A stretch of 64,000 nucleotides of DNA from Calidifontibacillus erzurumensis (lineage in GTDB: Bacteria > Bacillota > Bacilli > Bacillales > Bacillaceae_J). Below, one piece after another: positions 1 to 9,188 of this stretch. Made by a program: the position numbers and the translations under genes. Position 1 is the stretch's first letter. Each line of letters starts with the position of its first letter. The stretch spans positions 124,001-188,000 of the forward strand of contig NZ_JABTTE010000004.1 in assembly GCF_013303125.1 (NCBI RefSeq), given 5' to 3'. The notes under the pieces were generated by a model that saw only the letters and a program-made list of their open reading frames with translations, did no database searches and was not told the DNA's origin.

Positions 1-522
1 CTTTATTAACTGTTTAATTCCTTCAATAATTTCGTACCGGCTTCCATAATTTAATGCGAAATTTAAAATCATCCCATCATTATTCTTCGTGTCTTCAATT
101 GCTTTGTTTACCGCTCTTAACGTATGTGGAGGAAGTTGGTCTTTGTTCCCCATCACACGGACTTGGACGTTTTCAGCTACTAATTCAGGCAAAAATGTCC
201 CTAAAAACTCCTCAGGGAGTTTCATTAAATAGTCAACTTCCATTTTTGGCCTTTTCCAATTTTCAGTTGAAAATGCATAAAGGGTTAAAACTTTTACACC
301 AATTTCATTCGATGCTTTCACAATTTTACGAACAACTTTCATACCTTCATGGTGGCCAGCCATACGAGGAAGTCCTCTCTTTTTTGCCCATCTCCCATTT
401 CCGTCCATAATAATTGCAATATGATGGGGTATAGAAGAAAGATCAAGCTGATCGATTGAATGATCATTATCTGAAGTGCCAATATCTTTTTTGTTCTTTC
501 TCAAAGAGAACTTTTCAAGCAT
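1..522 (-). CDS. uppS: Undecaprenyl diphosphate synthase, N-terminal part (runs off window)
   Basis: Cis-prenyltransferase that extends farnesyl-PP to C55-PP, the lipid carrier for peptidoglycan and teichoic acid synthesis. The reading frame is open from an ATG at 522 to the window edge, giving 174 codons of a family normally about 250 long. The signature DGNGRW starts at about residue 40, and its Asp is the catalytic Mg-binding residue. The segment YAFSTENWKRP is also typical. A Shine-Dalgarno (GGTGGAGG) precedes the ATG. It lies downstream of frr, as in B. subtilis, behind a terminator-like hairpin. The C-terminal third is outside the window. Confidence 0.97.
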   Translation of the reverse strand, partial: MLEKFSLRKNKKDIGTSDNDHSIDQLDLSSIPHHIAIIMDGNGRWAKKRGLPRMAGHHEGMKVVRKIVKASNEIGVKVLTLYAFSTENWKRPKMEVDYLMKLPEEFLGTFLPELVAENVQVRVMGNKDQLPPHTLRAVNKAIEDTKNNDGMILNFALNYGSRYEIIEGIKQLIK

Positions 523-558
523 TTGAATCCTCCACCTAAACACAATTTTTCTATGTAT

Positions 559-592
559 AAAAAAACCCCCTATGAAAGAGAGAGGGTTTTCT
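559..592 (-). terminator. Rho-independent terminator after frr
   Basis: On the minus strand AAAACCC pairs with GGGTTTT, extended inwards by two pairs, with a loop of about 8-11 nt and a following T tract. It lies between frr and uppS, so it would limit rather than abolish transcription into uppS. Confidence 0.75.
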
Positions 593-621
593 TTGTAAAT
601 TATATTGTAACGTGATTTGGG

Positions 622-1179
622 CTAGACTTCCATTATTTCTTTTTCTTTTTCTTTTGTAATTGCATCGATTTCCTTAATATGATTATCTGTTTCTTTTTGA
701 ACGTTTTCAGCAAAACTGCGGTGCTCGTCTTCCGTCAATTGGCCATCTTTTTCTAATTTTTTCAACTCATCATTGGCATCACGACGAATATTTCTAATAG
801 CAACTTTTGCATCTTCAGCCATTGCACGAACATCTTTAGCCAATGCTTTACGGCGCTCTTCTGTTAGTGGTGGAATTGTAATGCGAATAATGGAACCGTC
901 ATTTGTTGGATTCAAACCAAGGTCGGATTTAAGGATTGCTTTTTCAATATCGTTGATGACAGATTTGTCATATGGTTGAACAACTAAAAGGCGTGCTTCC
1001 GGAACAGTAATTGATGCTAATTGGTTTAACGGAGTAGGTGCACCATAATAGTTAACTTGGACCCGCTCGAGTAGTGATGGGTTAGCCCGTCCGGCACGAA
1101 CTGTCGCAAGTTCTCTCTTAAATACTTGAATAGCCTTATTCATTTTTTCCTTAGCATTTTTAATAACTGTTTGTCCCAT
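622..1179 (-). CDS. frr: Ribosome recycling factor
   Basis: Frees ribosomes from mRNA after termination, together with EF-G. The protein is 185 aa, the usual RRF length. The family segments [19 protein letters not shown] and [15 protein letters not shown] are near the N-terminus, followed by [13 protein letters not shown]. The fold is a three-helix bundle plus a small alpha/beta domain. The ATG is preceded by AAGGGGGAAATAAC. It starts 2 nt after the pyrH stop, so the two genes are cotranscribed and probably translationally coupled. Confidence 0.98.
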   Translation of the reverse strand: MGQTVIKNAKEKMNKAIQVFKRELATVRAGRANPSLLERVQVNYYGAPTPLNQLASITVPEARLLVVQPYDKSVINDIEKAILKSDLGLNPTNDGSIIRITIPPLTEERRKALAKDVRAMAEDAKVAIRNIRRDANDELKKLEKDGQLTEDEHRSFAENVQKETDNHIKEIDAITKEKEKEIMEV

Positions 1180-1181
1180 CG

Positions 1182-1904
1182 TTATTTCCCCCTTACAAAT
1201 GTTCCAATATTTTCACCACAGACAACCCGTTTAATATTTCCTTCTTCCATAATTGAAAAGACGATTAATGGAATATCATTATCCATACATAGTGAGGAAG
1301 CCGTTGAATCCATAACAGCCAATCCTTTTTTAATGACGTCCAAATATGAAAGTGTCTCGTATTTAACTGCATTTTTATCAATCGTTGGATCTGCACTATA
1401 AACACCATCGACATTATTTTTAGCCATTAAAATAACGTCCGCTTCAATTTCAGCAGCTCTTAGCGCAGCAGTTGTATCTGTTGAAAAGTATGGATTTCCA
1501 GTGCCAGCAGCAAAAATGACAACTCTTTTCTTCTCTAAATGGCGAATTGCTTTTCTTCTTATGTATGGCTCTGCAACTTGACGCATTTCGATGGATGTTT
1601 GAACACGTGTTTCAATACCAATGCTTTCCAAACTATCTTGAAGTGCCAATGAGTTCATACAAGTTGCCAACATTCCCATATAATCTGCAGTGGCACGATC
1701 CATCCCCATTTCACTACCAATTTTACCTCTCCAAATATTGCCTCCGCCAACAACAATTGCTATTTCAACGCCCATTTCGGCAATTTCTTTTACTTGTTTA
1801 GCGATGCTGTTAATAACTGCAGGGTCAATTCCAAACCCTTTGGAACCCGCAAGCGCCTCACCGCTTAATTTTAATACTACGCGTTTATACTTTGGACTTG
1901 TCAT
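1182..1904 (-). CDS. pyrH: UMP kinase
   Basis: Phosphorylates UMP to UDP in pyrimidine nucleotide synthesis. It belongs to the bacterial amino-acid-kinase fold, unrelated to eukaryotic UMP/CMP kinases. At 240 aa it has the standard length. KLSGEALAG near the N-terminus binds phosphate, [10 protein letters not shown] is the glycine-rich loop, and [16 protein letters not shown] is the nucleotide-binding region. A GGAGG lies 5-7 nt before the ATG. It sits between tsf and frr, the common bacterial order. Confidence 0.98.
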   Translation of the reverse strand: MTSPKYKRVVLKLSGEALAGSKGFGIDPAVINSIAKQVKEIAEMGVEIAIVVGGGNIWRGKIGSEMGMDRATADYMGMLATCMNSLALQDSLESIGIETRVQTSIEMRQVAEPYIRRKAIRHLEKKRVVIFAAGTGNPYFSTDTTAALRAAEIEADVILMAKNNVDGVYSADPTIDKNAVKYETLSYLDVIKKGLAVMDSTASSLCMDNDIPLIVFSIMEEGNIKRVVCGENIGTFVRGK

Positions 1905-1937
1905 GACTACCTCCAGCGTTAAATCTGTCTTGCTATT

Positions 1938-1966
1938 CTAAAATAGGGAACACACTGTGTTCCCTA
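1938..1966 (-). terminator. Terminator-like hairpin after tsf
   Basis: Minus-strand TAGGGAACA pairs perfectly with TGTTCCCTA around a 5-nt loop and is followed by TTTT. It separates tsf from pyrH and probably gives partial readthrough into pyrH-frr-uppS. Confidence 0.7.
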
Positions 1967-1974
1967 CTAAACGA

Positions 1975-2859
1975 TTATTTCTTAATTTGATTCATTACTT
2001 CTTCAGCGAAGTTTTCTTGACGCTTTTCGATTCCTTCGCCAACTTCATAGCGTACAAATGTTTTAACGGAAGCGCCTTTTGATTGTACATATTTTCCAAC
2101 CTTTTGATCTGGATCTTTTACAAAAGATTGGTCAAGCAAGCAAATTTCTTCGAAGAATTTACCAAGACGGCCTTCTACCATTTTTTCTACAATATTAGCA
2201 GGTTTTCCTTCGTTAAGTGCTTGTTGTGTTAAAATTTCACGTTCTCTTGCAGTTTCTTCAGCTGGAACTTCTTCACGTGAAACATAACGTGGATTTGCTG
2301 CTGCGATATGCATAGCAATATCTTTTGCAAGTTCAGTATCATTTGTACCAGCAAGTACTGCTAAAACGCCAATACGGCCTCCCATGTGGAGGTATACACC
2401 AAATGCATCGCCATCTTCTTTAGTTACTAATTGGAAACGGCGAAGTGAAATTTTTTCTCCGATTTTAGCAATTGCTGCATTGATATGCTCTTCAACTGTT
2501 GGACCATTACCGTTTAGGTTTTGTTTTAATGCTTCTTCTACATTTGCTGGTTGTTGAGCTAATAAATGTTGACCAAGCTCTGTTACTAACTGTTTGAATG
2601 CTTCATTTTTAGCAACGAAATCAGTTTCTGAGTTTACTTCTAAAATAACAGCATTATTTCCCTCAGTAATAACTGAAGTAGTACCTTCTGCAGCAATACG
2701 ATCTGCTTTTTTAGCGGCTTTGGCAATACCCTTTTCACGAAGATAATCAATTGCTTTTTCCATATCTCCATTTGTTTCAGTTAATGCTTTTTTGCAATCA
2801 AGCATTCCTGCTCCTGTTTTTTCACGTAGCTCTTTTACCATTTGTGCAGTAACTGCCAT
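1975..2859 (-). CDS. tsf: Elongation factor Ts
   Basis: Guanine nucleotide exchange factor for EF-Tu. It is 294 aa, close to the Bacillus length. The N-terminal UBA-like region contains [19 protein letters not shown], and the conserved [12 protein letters not shown] segment follows at about residues 75-86. SD is AAGGAGG. It lies 118 nt after rpsB, the near-universal pairing, with a strong hairpin in the gap. Confidence 0.98.
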   Translation of the reverse strand: MAVTAQMVKELREKTGAGMLDCKKALTETNGDMEKAIDYLREKGIAKAAKKADRIAAEGTTSVITEGNNAVILEVNSETDFVAKNEAFKQLVTELGQHLLAQQPANVEEALKQNLNGNGPTVEEHINAAIAKIGEKISLRRFQLVTKEDGDAFGVYLHMGGRIGVLAVLAGTNDTELAKDIAMHIAAANPRYVSREEVPAEETAREREILTQQALNEGKPANIVEKMVEGRLGKFFEEICLLDQSFVKDPDQKVGKYVQSKGASVKTFVRYEVGEGIEKRQENFAEEVMNQIKK

Positions 2860-2903
2860 GTTTTATCCTCCTTAAGTTCGTTTATGTATACTTACTAAAC
2901 CGT

Positions 2904-2946
2904 TTTTAAAAAGGTGATAAAAGGCTTAATCCCTCTTACCACCTTT
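2904..2946 (-). terminator. Attenuator-like terminator between rpsB and tsf
   Basis: A 15-bp minus-strand stem (two G-U pairs, loop GATTAAG), outer arms AAAGGTG/CACCTTT, ends in a T5 run. A terminator here would make tsf expression lower than, and separately tunable from, rpsB. Confidence 0.7.
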
Positions 2947-2977
2947 ATTATTCCTCATATCAGTATGTTTTATCTTC

Positions 2978-3691
2978 TTATTCAGCTAAAACAGGTTCAG
3001 CAGCTTCTTCACCTTGTTTTGCTTCAATAATTGCATCAGCCATTTTTGCAGTTAACAGTTTTACAGCGCGGATAGCATCATCGTTTCCTGGGATTACATA
3101 ATCGATTTCATCTGGATCGCAGTTTGTATCAACGATGGCAACGATAGGAATGTTAAGTTTATGTGCTTCTGCAACTGCAATACGTTCTTTACGAGGATCG
3201 ATAATGAACAAACAGTCTGGAAGTTGTTTCATTTCTTTAATTCCGCCTAAAAACTTTTCAAGGCGCTCTAATTCTTTATTCAAATTAACAACTTCTTTTT
3301 TAGGTAAAACATCAAAAATGCCTTCTTCACGCATTTTTTCAATTTCTTTTAGACGAGCAATACGTTTTTGGATTGTTTCAAAGTTAGTTAAAGTACCGCC
3401 CAACCAACGTTGGTTCACATAGAACATGCCGCTGCGTTCAGCTTCTTCTTTCACAGAGTCTTGAGCTTGTTTTTTTGTACCAACAAAAAGCACTGTTCCG
3501 CCATTTGCAGCTAATTCTTTAATGAAATTATATGCTTCTTCTACTTTTTTGACCGTTTTTTGAAGGTCAATGATATAAATGCCGTTTCTCTCTGTAAAGA
3601 TGTAACGCTTCATTTTCGGATTCCAACGGCGTGTTTGATGTCCAAAGTGAACACCTGCTTCTAATAATTGTTTCATTGAAATTACTGACAT
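2978..3691 (-). CDS. rpsB: 30S ribosomal protein S2
   Basis: Structural protein of the small subunit, near the S1/mRNA exit side. The 237 aa open with the family start [22 protein letters not shown]. The signature WLGGTLTNF occurs at about residues 95-103, and the acidic C-terminal tail is typical. SD is TAGGAGGAAGG. It has its own sigma-A type promoter at 3802-3830 and a leader of about 100 nt. Confidence 0.98.
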   Translation of the reverse strand: MSVISMKQLLEAGVHFGHQTRRWNPKMKRYIFTERNGIYIIDLQKTVKKVEEAYNFIKELAANGGTVLFVGTKKQAQDSVKEEAERSGMFYVNQRWLGGTLTNFETIQKRIARLKEIEKMREEGIFDVLPKKEVVNLNKELERLEKFLGGIKEMKQLPDCLFIIDPRKERIAVAEAHKLNIPIVAIVDTNCDPDEIDYVIPGNDDAIRAVKLLTAKMADAIIEAKQGEEAAEPVLAE

Positions 3692-3733
3692 AGTTCCTTC
3701 CTCCTAATTGGTTATTCCTCCGTTCATTTCATC

Positions 3734-3768
3734 TTAAAGCAAAACTGCTAAGCAGCACCATTGCTTTA
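3734..3768 (-). promoter_or_regulatory. Structured rpsB leader hairpin
   Basis: In the rpsB 5' leader the minus strand reads AAAGCAA ... TTGCTTT around a nested TGCTG/CAG-type stem. There is no T run, so it is not a simple terminator. Its place between promoter and SD fits a ribosomal-protein leader structure, but I see no proof of autoregulation. Confidence 0.4.
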
Positions 3769-3801
3769 ATTAACGAACGTGTGTATTTAACACCGAAAGT
3801 T

Positions 3802-3830
3802 ACTATATCATATTGGAGTTCATCTATCAA
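3802..3830 (-). promoter_or_regulatory. Sigma-A type promoter of rpsB
   Basis: TTGATA, 17-nt spacer, TATAGT; each hexamer matches consensus at five of six positions. The -35 overlaps the swrB stop codon, so rpsB-tsf can be transcribed independently of the fla/che operon. Confidence 0.8.
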
Positions 3831-4339
3831 GTATTAATATTATTTTTGCTTCTAAATTTTAGTAATAACTCAATTTCTGTTTTTCCTTTATTTAATTTTT
3901 TGGCGATTTCTTCAACTTTTAGACCTTTATCAAATAAAAATACGACTTGTGATTCTAGCGATTGATCAAGTTTGTCTTGTTGATGTATTACCGGAGGTAC
4001 AAAGTTTTCTTCATTATAATTATTTTTATTGATAGATGTTGTACGTTCGACTTTTTGAACGGAGTTTTCTAATTTATCTTTTTGAACTTCGATTCTATTT
4101 TGTTTAAGATGAACCTGCTTGTTTGTTCCATCATCCTTTTTTAAATATGCTAAAAGCTTTTTATTTTCTTCCTTCATTTCATTTAAATACGATTGGAATA
4201 ACTCTTCGATTTCTTTTTGAAGCTCTAGTTGTTTCTCTTCATATACAGTAGTTTTTTTTAGCCGAATTGATAATATAATAATCCAGTAAAATGCTAGTGC
4301 ATGTAATATCAAACTGATAATAAGAAGTAATGGATACAT
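3827..4339 (-). CDS. swrB: SwrB-like motility protein
   Basis: In B. subtilis SwrB (YlxL) occupies this slot between sigD and rpsB and promotes flagellar export-apparatus activation and swarming. This 170-aa protein has the same architecture: one N-terminal membrane helix (about residues 3-24), a charged coiled-coil-like middle with low conservation, and a C-terminal helix-turn-helix-like segment VEEIAKKLNKGKTEIELLLKF. The frame extends upstream to a TTG at 4351, but GAGG sits 6 nt before the ATG at 4339, so I choose the ATG. That ATG lies 1 nt after the upstream stop. Confidence 0.8.
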   Translation of the reverse strand: MYPLLLIISLILHALAFYWIIILSIRLKKTTVYEEKQLELQKEIEELFQSYLNEMKEENKKLLAYLKKDDGTNKQVHLKQNRIEVQKDKLENSVQKVERTTSINKNNYNEENFVPPVIHQQDKLDQSLESQVVFLFDKGLKVEEIAKKLNKGKTEIELLLKFRSKNNINT

Positions 4340-4340
4340 A

Positions 4341-4640
4341 TTATCCCTCAATATCTAAAAAATTCCCTTTATAAGGGTGGGTGCTTTTTGATTTTTGCCT
4401 CGCCTGCTTCTTTTTTGATTGAGGATTCCGTTCAAATTTTTTATCATGTCCATCGCCAACAACTCTGTTTTTATTTGCTTCCCCATATTTGTTAACTTGA
4501 TTTCTCTTTTTTAAATCTTCTTTTTGTTGTAGAGAAGCCATCTGCTGTTGAACGTGTTGGCCTTTATATTCTAGTTCCATTTTTGCAAAATCTTGTGTTC
4601 TAGGAAGGGCTACTTGCAATTCAACAAGTTTTAAGCTCAT
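4341..4640 (-). CDS. Conserved 99-aa protein of unknown function between sigD and swrB
   Basis: Not a gene I can name; B. subtilis has no gene in this slot as far as I recall. The product is small and highly charged: an N-terminal MSLKLVELQVALPRTQDF stretch, then a Gln-rich amphipathic helix, then a basic, probably disordered tail. It has no signal peptide or membrane segment. An alternative ATG at 4658 overlaps the sigD end, but AAGGGAAGTG fits the ATG at 4640 better. I recall similar short proteins next to sigD in other Firmicutes, which suggests a motility role, but this is inference. Confidence 0.7.
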   Translation of the reverse strand: MSLKLVELQVALPRTQDFAKMELEYKGQHVQQQMASLQQKEDLKKRNQVNKYGEANKNRVVGDGHDKKFERNPQSKKKQARQKSKSTHPYKGNFLDIEG

Positions 4641-4658
4641 TTTTTCACTTCCCTTCAT

Positions 4659-5426
4659 TCATATGGCCGTCAATTTACCTAACGAACGACGAAGTTTCAG
4701 GAGCGCTTTAGAATGAATTTGAGATATTCTAGAAGTTGATAAACCTAATACTTGACCAATTTCCGTAAGAGTTAATTCCTCTTTATAAAACAGGCTGAGG
4801 ACAAGCTGTTCTTTGTCGCTTAATTCGGAAATCGTTTGTGCTAGTTCATGATATAGTTCTTCTTTAATCGTTTGTTCTTCAGGAGTCAACATATTTTCGT
4901 CGCGGATCGAAATGTTAATCCCATCTTGCTCTTCAGCATCTTTATTGCCTTCATCAAGAGATAAAATATTTGCAAAAAAACTTTCGGTAATAGCATGTTC
5001 CACTTCTTCAGTACTCATTTTCACTTCTTTTGCAATTTCTTCAATTGTTGCATTTCTCATCAATTTTTGTTCTAGACGTTCAATCGCAGCTTCAATTTTT
5101 TTATGTTTCTCCCTCAAACTGCGTGGAAGCCAATCTTCTTTACGAAGTCCGTCGATAATAGCACCCCTTATTCGAAAGGAGGCATATGTATCAAATTTTA
5201 GTTCGCGAGAGAGATCAAATTTTTCTATAGCATCATATAAACCTAAAAGGGCATAACTTTTTACATCTTCTTTGCTAACATTTTTAGGCAACCCAACTAA
5301 AATCCTTTGGACATGGTAATTAACTAGAGGCATGTAAAGACGTATTAATGAATCACCAGCTTGAGGATCTTTTGTTTCGATCCATCTTTGCCAAATCAGA
5401 TCCTCATTGGTTGGTAATTGCGTCAT
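4659..5426 (-). CDS. sigD: RNA polymerase sigma factor SigD (sigma-28, motility)
   Basis: Directs late flagellar, chemotaxis and autolysin genes. The 255-aa protein is FliA/WhiG-type. Region 2 contains DVKSYALLGLYDAIEKFDLSRELKFDTYASFRIRG-like sequence at about residues 55-90. A central region 3 follows, and region 4 ends in a helix-turn-helix with LTLTEIGQVLGLSTSRISQIHSKAL. The frame also has an ATG at 5432, but that codon abuts AGGAGG, so the ATG at 5426 with 6-nt spacing is the likely start. As the third gene from the end of a very long operon, its level depends on full-length transcription. Confidence 0.97.
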   Translation of the reverse strand: MTQLPTNEDLIWQRWIETKDPQAGDSLIRLYMPLVNYHVQRILVGLPKNVSKEDVKSYALLGLYDAIEKFDLSRELKFDTYASFRIRGAIIDGLRKEDWLPRSLREKHKKIEAAIERLEQKLMRNATIEEIAKEVKMSTEEVEHAITESFFANILSLDEGNKDAEEQDGINISIRDENMLTPEEQTIKEELYHELAQTISELSDKEQLVLSLFYKEELTLTEIGQVLGLSTSRISQIHSKALLKLRRSLGKLTAI

Positions 5427-5467
5427 TGTCATCCTCCTAACATATTGCGTTTCAGCAAACGCCTATC

Positions 5468-5965
5468 TTAAATGTCCTTAATACCTTGATTGACCGTTTT
5501 AATTGTCATAATACCTGTTTTTGGATTAAATTCGATCGACCGGCCGCTTTTACCCCCGACATCTTCTGCAACTACAGGGATACGAAATCGTTGTAATTCT
5601 CTTTTTACTGCTTCAACATTTCTCGGACCTATTCTCATTATCTCATTTTGCGTGCTAAACTGGAACATTTGAGCGCCACCGGCTATTTTTGCTTTTAGGT
5701 TGGTTATTTGTGCCCCTAAATTATGTAATCTTCTAATTAATTCTTCAATTGCGGTATCCGCATATTTAGCAAGATTGATTGCTTTCGTTTTAGCAGAGGT
5801 AGAATCAGGTAGCATCACATGCGCTAAGCCGGCAATTTCTTTTTGGCTATCATAGATCACAACCCCAACACAAGATCCCAAACCTGTTGTTCGAATGAGA
5901 TTTGGAGATTGAACGACATTCATATCTGCAATCCCGACTTTAATCACTTTCTCTGTCTCATTCAT
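5468..5965 (-). CDS. cheD: Chemoreceptor glutamine deamidase CheD
   Basis: Deamidates specific glutamines in methyl-accepting chemotaxis receptors and binds CheC to tune CheA activity. It is 165 aa. [14 protein letters not shown] carries the catalytic Cys, [10 protein letters not shown] the catalytic His, and [10 protein letters not shown] the family loop. The longer frame (to 6001) begins inside cheC with no suitable SD. The ATG at 5965 overlaps the cheC end by 8 nt with GGGAG upstream, which suggests translational coupling of these partners. Confidence 0.95.
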   Translation of the reverse strand: MNETEKVIKVGIADMNVVQSPNLIRTTGLGSCVGVVIYDSQKEIAGLAHVMLPDSTSAKTKAINLAKYADTAIEELIRRLHNLGAQITNLKAKIAGGAQMFQFSTQNEIMRIGPRNVEAVKRELQRFRIPVVAEDVGGKSGRSIEFNPKTGIMTIKTVNQGIKDI

Positions 5966-6599
5966 CAATAGGAACTCCCAACGCACTAAAAATTTTTTCA
6001 AATGACACAGGGTCTAATAATAGAAAAAAATGGCCTTTGACACTTTCGTTCATAGCTTCTTTTGATTCTGCAACAGCTGTATCAATTACAATTGCAAAAT
6101 CGCTAACTTTTGAAAGCTCCAGTATGCCAAATGTAAGGATCGCTCCGACCATATCAATGCTTAATGCAGGAACAGAAGGATTTAAATTTAATTTCGTAAA
6201 ATCAGATAGAGCAGATAAATAAGAACCACATACAATATTGCCTAACTCTTCTAATGCCGAAGTAGATAATTCCGAAAACGGCGGATGTTCAAAAGTAAAG
6301 TTTTCTTCCCCAGTCATTTGTTGAATATATTTGTTCGCTTGTTCAATTGGTAAAATAAAAAACATGTTTCCTGGGGCGTCTCCTTCAATTCGTAAATAAA
6401 CGGAAGTGATGACATTTTCAGATCCACCAACCATATTCATCATTTCATCAAAAGTTTCGATACGAACATCAGGAACAGTCATATAAATCTTTTTACCTAA
6501 AATTTTCGATAAAGCTGTCGCTGCATTACCTGCCCCAATATTCCCAACTTCTCTCAATATATCTAAATGATGACATTTGATATGTTTGATAAATGACAT
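5958..6599 (-). CDS. cheC: CheY-P phosphatase CheC
   Basis: Dephosphorylates CheY-P and, with CheD, feeds back on the receptor-kinase complex. It is 213 aa. Two copies of the CheC/CheX/FliY catalytic pattern are visible: [18 protein letters not shown] near residue 20 and [20 protein letters not shown] near residue 118, each with the E..GN motif. The ATG at 6599 has GGGG 8 nt upstream and is preferred over the in-frame start at 6617. Confidence 0.95.
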   Translation of the reverse strand: MSFIKHIKCHHLDILREVGNIGAGNAATALSKILGKKIYMTVPDVRIETFDEMMNMVGGSENVITSVYLRIEGDAPGNMFFILPIEQANKYIQQMTGEENFTFEHPPFSELSTSALEELGNIVCGSYLSALSDFTKLNLNPSVPALSIDMVGAILTFGILELSKVSDFAIVIDTAVAESKEAMNESVKGHFFLLLDPVSFEKIFSALGVPIDE

Positions 6600-6634
6600 A
6601 ACATTAACCCCGATCATTGAAGATTGTTTGTAAA

Positions 6635-7075
6635 CTAATTACCAAGCAATATTTTTTCTAAATTTAATAAGATTAAAAGCCGTTTATTGATTTTAGCAAC
6701 TCCATTTAAATATTCAACTTCGACTGATCCTACAACTTCAGGAGTCGGTTCGATTGCTCCTTCAGGAATATCGATTACATCATTGGCTGCATCAACAATC
6801 AGGCCAACTTCCATGTCATTAACGTTAACAATAATAATTCTCGTGCTGTCATTATAGTCCATTTCTTCAATACCAAGTCGTTTCCGTAAATCGATAATCG
6901 GTGTTACTACCCCTCGAAGGTTCATGACCCCTTTTACATAACTGGGCACTTTAGGCACACGTGTGAAATGCATCATCCGCTCGATGGATTGCACTTGATG
7001 GACAGGAATCGCACACTCTTCATCTTTTAATTGGAAAACGATCACTTTCAGTTCTGTTGAAACTTTTTCGGCCAT
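6635..7075 (-). CDS. cheW: Chemotaxis adaptor CheW
   Basis: Couples receptors to CheA in the signalling array. The 146 aa form a single CheW (SH3-like) domain: KVIVFQLKDEECAIPVHQVQSIERM at the start, then VMNLRGVVTPIIDLRKRLG and IIIVNVNDMEVGLIVDAANDV in part. GGAGG lies before the ATG at 7075, so the ten extra residues of the longest frame are not expected to be translated. It follows cheA by about 40 nt. Confidence 0.96.
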   Translation of the reverse strand: MAEKVSTELKVIVFQLKDEECAIPVHQVQSIERMMHFTRVPKVPSYVKGVMNLRGVVTPIIDLRKRLGIEEMDYNDSTRIIIVNVNDMEVGLIVDAANDVIDIPEGAIEPTPEVVGSVEVEYLNGVAKINKRLLILLNLEKILLGN

Positions 7076-7114
7076 TCTGCTTCCTCCTTTATCAAAACAA
7101 AACAATTGGATGAA

Positions 7115-9175
7115 CTACTTAATTAGTGCGTTGCAATCAATAATTAACGCAACTTGGCCATTCCCTAAAATCGTCGCACCTGAAATAGCAAATACATTAG
7201 TCAAATAATTACCGAGTGATTTTAATACAATTTCTTGTTGTCCAATAAATGAGTCAACTACAAGACCAGCCATTTTATCACCTTTTCGAACAATGACGAC
7301 TGAGTATAGATCGTCATCTTCTTTAACAATCGGCACTTCAAAGACATCTTTAAGAAATACTAACGGAACAACCTTGCCGCGGAAATCAATGACCTTCTGG
7401 TTATGTGCATTTAAAATATCTTCTTTTTTAATAATCGCTGTTTCAATAATAGATGATAAAGGAATCGCATATTTTTCTTCTTGAATTTCAACAAGCATAA
7501 CGGAAATAATTGATAATGTTAATGGCAACTGAATTGAAAATATTGAACCTTCTCCAAATTTAGAATTGATTGTGACAGATCCGCTCAATGATTCAATCGT
7601 GTTTTTGACAACATCAAGACCAACACCGCGACCTGATACATCAGATATTTTATCTGCCGTTGAAAAGCCGGTTGCCATAATGAGCTCATAAACTTGCCTA
7701 TCGGTCAAATTGGGTGCAGCTTCTTTCGTTATAATTCCTTTTTCTATAGCTTTTTTCAGAACTTTTTCACGATTGATTCCTGCCCCATCATCTTCTATTT
7801 CAATAAAAACATGGTTCCCGCTATGGTATGCTTTTAAGATAACAGTTCCAACTTCAGGTTTCCCTTTAGCCCTACGTTCTTCAGGCGTTTCAATACCGTG
7901 GTCAATAGCATTTCTTAACAAATGAACTAACGGATCGCCAATTTCATCAATTACTGTCCGATCTAACTCTGTTTCAGCACCGACGATTTCCAAATTTACT
8001 TTTTTATTTAAATCGCGCGCCAATTGCCGAACCATGCGAGGGAAGCGGTTAAACACTTGTTCAACAGGCACCATGCGCATATTTAATATAATATTTTGCA
8101 AATCCCCAGAAATACGTGACATCCTCTCAACAGTCTCTTGGAGTTCTGGATTGTTTAGTTCGCTTGAAATTTGTTCAAGGCGACCGCGGTCAATAACAAG
8201 CTCTTCAAATAGATTCATTAATATATCTAATCGTTCAATATTTACGCGAATCGTTTTGTTCGATACATTTTGCCCATTTGTTCTTTCTTTTTCACTTACT
8301 TGATTAAGATGGTCAGCTGTAGGACGGGGAATATGTTCTTCTATTTCATTTGATGATTGTTGTATAGTTTCTTCTTCCAAGTTTCCTTTCGTTTTTTTAT
8401 AATCTTCTATTGAAAATTTAACAACTTTAACACTTTCAATCTCAGAAACTTTCATAATGCGCTTTTCAATATCTTCTGCATTTTCTTTTGAAACGAGCAT
8501 AACAGCAAACTCATAATCAAAACGTTCTTCCTCCAAATCTTCAACAGGAGGGTTTGCCTTAATAATTTCTCCAACTTGTTCAAGAATTTCGAATACCATA
8601 AATACTCGGGCACTGCGCAATAAACAATCATTTCGAAGTTTGACTATAATTTCATAGCTTTGATACCCTTGTTCTTTTGATTGTTCGAGTACAGTCATCT
8701 CGAATTCATCAAGAGTGCCAATTCCTTCAATGCTTCCTTGTTTTGCTTGAGTTGTTGTTTCGGTTTGATTACTTTTTTGAAAAGATTTAGGGTCTTCCCC
8801 TTTTTCAATAAGTTGGAGTTTTGCCACAATTTCGGTAACATCCTTTTTCCCGTTTCCACCACTCGCAATGTCATTGACCATGGCTTCCAAGTAATCAACC
8901 GAATCAAACACTACATCTAAAATGTCAGGATTCACAACAATTTTTTTGTTTCTAATTGCATCCAAAACATTTTCCATTTTATGTGTTAAATTTGCTAAAT
9001 CCTCAAATCCCATTGTTGCTGACATACCTTTAAGCGTATGGGCAGAACGAAAAATTTCATTTACAATACTTAAGTCATTCGGGCTGCTTTCCAAAGCTAA
9101 TAATTGCTCATTAATCGATTGTAAATGCTCTTTACTCTCATCAATAAACATCTCTAAATATTGGCTTGTATCCAT
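7115..9175 (-). CDS. cheA: Chemotaxis sensor histidine kinase CheA
   Basis: Cytoplasmic kinase that phosphorylates CheY and CheB in response to receptors. The 686 aa show, in order: the HPt domain with SAHTLKGMSATMG (phospho-accepting His46), a CheY/CheB-binding P2 region (about 170-270), a dimerisation domain, an HATPase domain with LVHLLRNAIDHGIE, DDGAGIN and GRGVGLDVV boxes, and a C-terminal CheW-like domain. SD AAAGGAG with 8-nt spacing picks the ATG at 9175 over the one at 9196, which lies inside cheB. Confidence 0.97.
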   Translation of the reverse strand: MDTSQYLEMFIDESKEHLQSINEQLLALESSPNDLSIVNEIFRSAHTLKGMSATMGFEDLANLTHKMENVLDAIRNKKIVVNPDILDVVFDSVDYLEAMVNDIASGGNGKKDVTEIVAKLQLIEKGEDPKSFQKSNQTETTTQAKQGSIEGIGTLDEFEMTVLEQSKEQGYQSYEIIVKLRNDCLLRSARVFMVFEILEQVGEIIKANPPVEDLEEERFDYEFAVMLVSKENAEDIEKRIMKVSEIESVKVVKFSIEDYKKTKGNLEEETIQQSSNEIEEHIPRPTADHLNQVSEKERTNGQNVSNKTIRVNIERLDILMNLFEELVIDRGRLEQISSELNNPELQETVERMSRISGDLQNIILNMRMVPVEQVFNRFPRMVRQLARDLNKKVNLEIVGAETELDRTVIDEIGDPLVHLLRNAIDHGIETPEERRAKGKPEVGTVILKAYHSGNHVFIEIEDDGAGINREKVLKKAIEKGIITKEAAPNLTDRQVYELIMATGFSTADKISDVSGRGVGLDVVKNTIESLSGSVTINSKFGEGSIFSIQLPLTLSIISVMLVEIQEEKYAIPLSSIIETAIIKKEDILNAHNQKVIDFRGKVVPLVFLKDVFEVPIVKEDDDLYSVVIVRKGDKMAGLVVDSFIGQQEIVLKSLGNYLTNVFAISGATILGNGQVALIIDCNALIK

Positions 9176-9188
9176 TAGTAACACTCCT

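Noticed and set aside
8695-8907. Minus-strand 70-codon ORF inside cheA in another frame
   Set aside because: Overlaps the cheA P2 linker region, which is intact in the main frame; no SD and no recognisable product.
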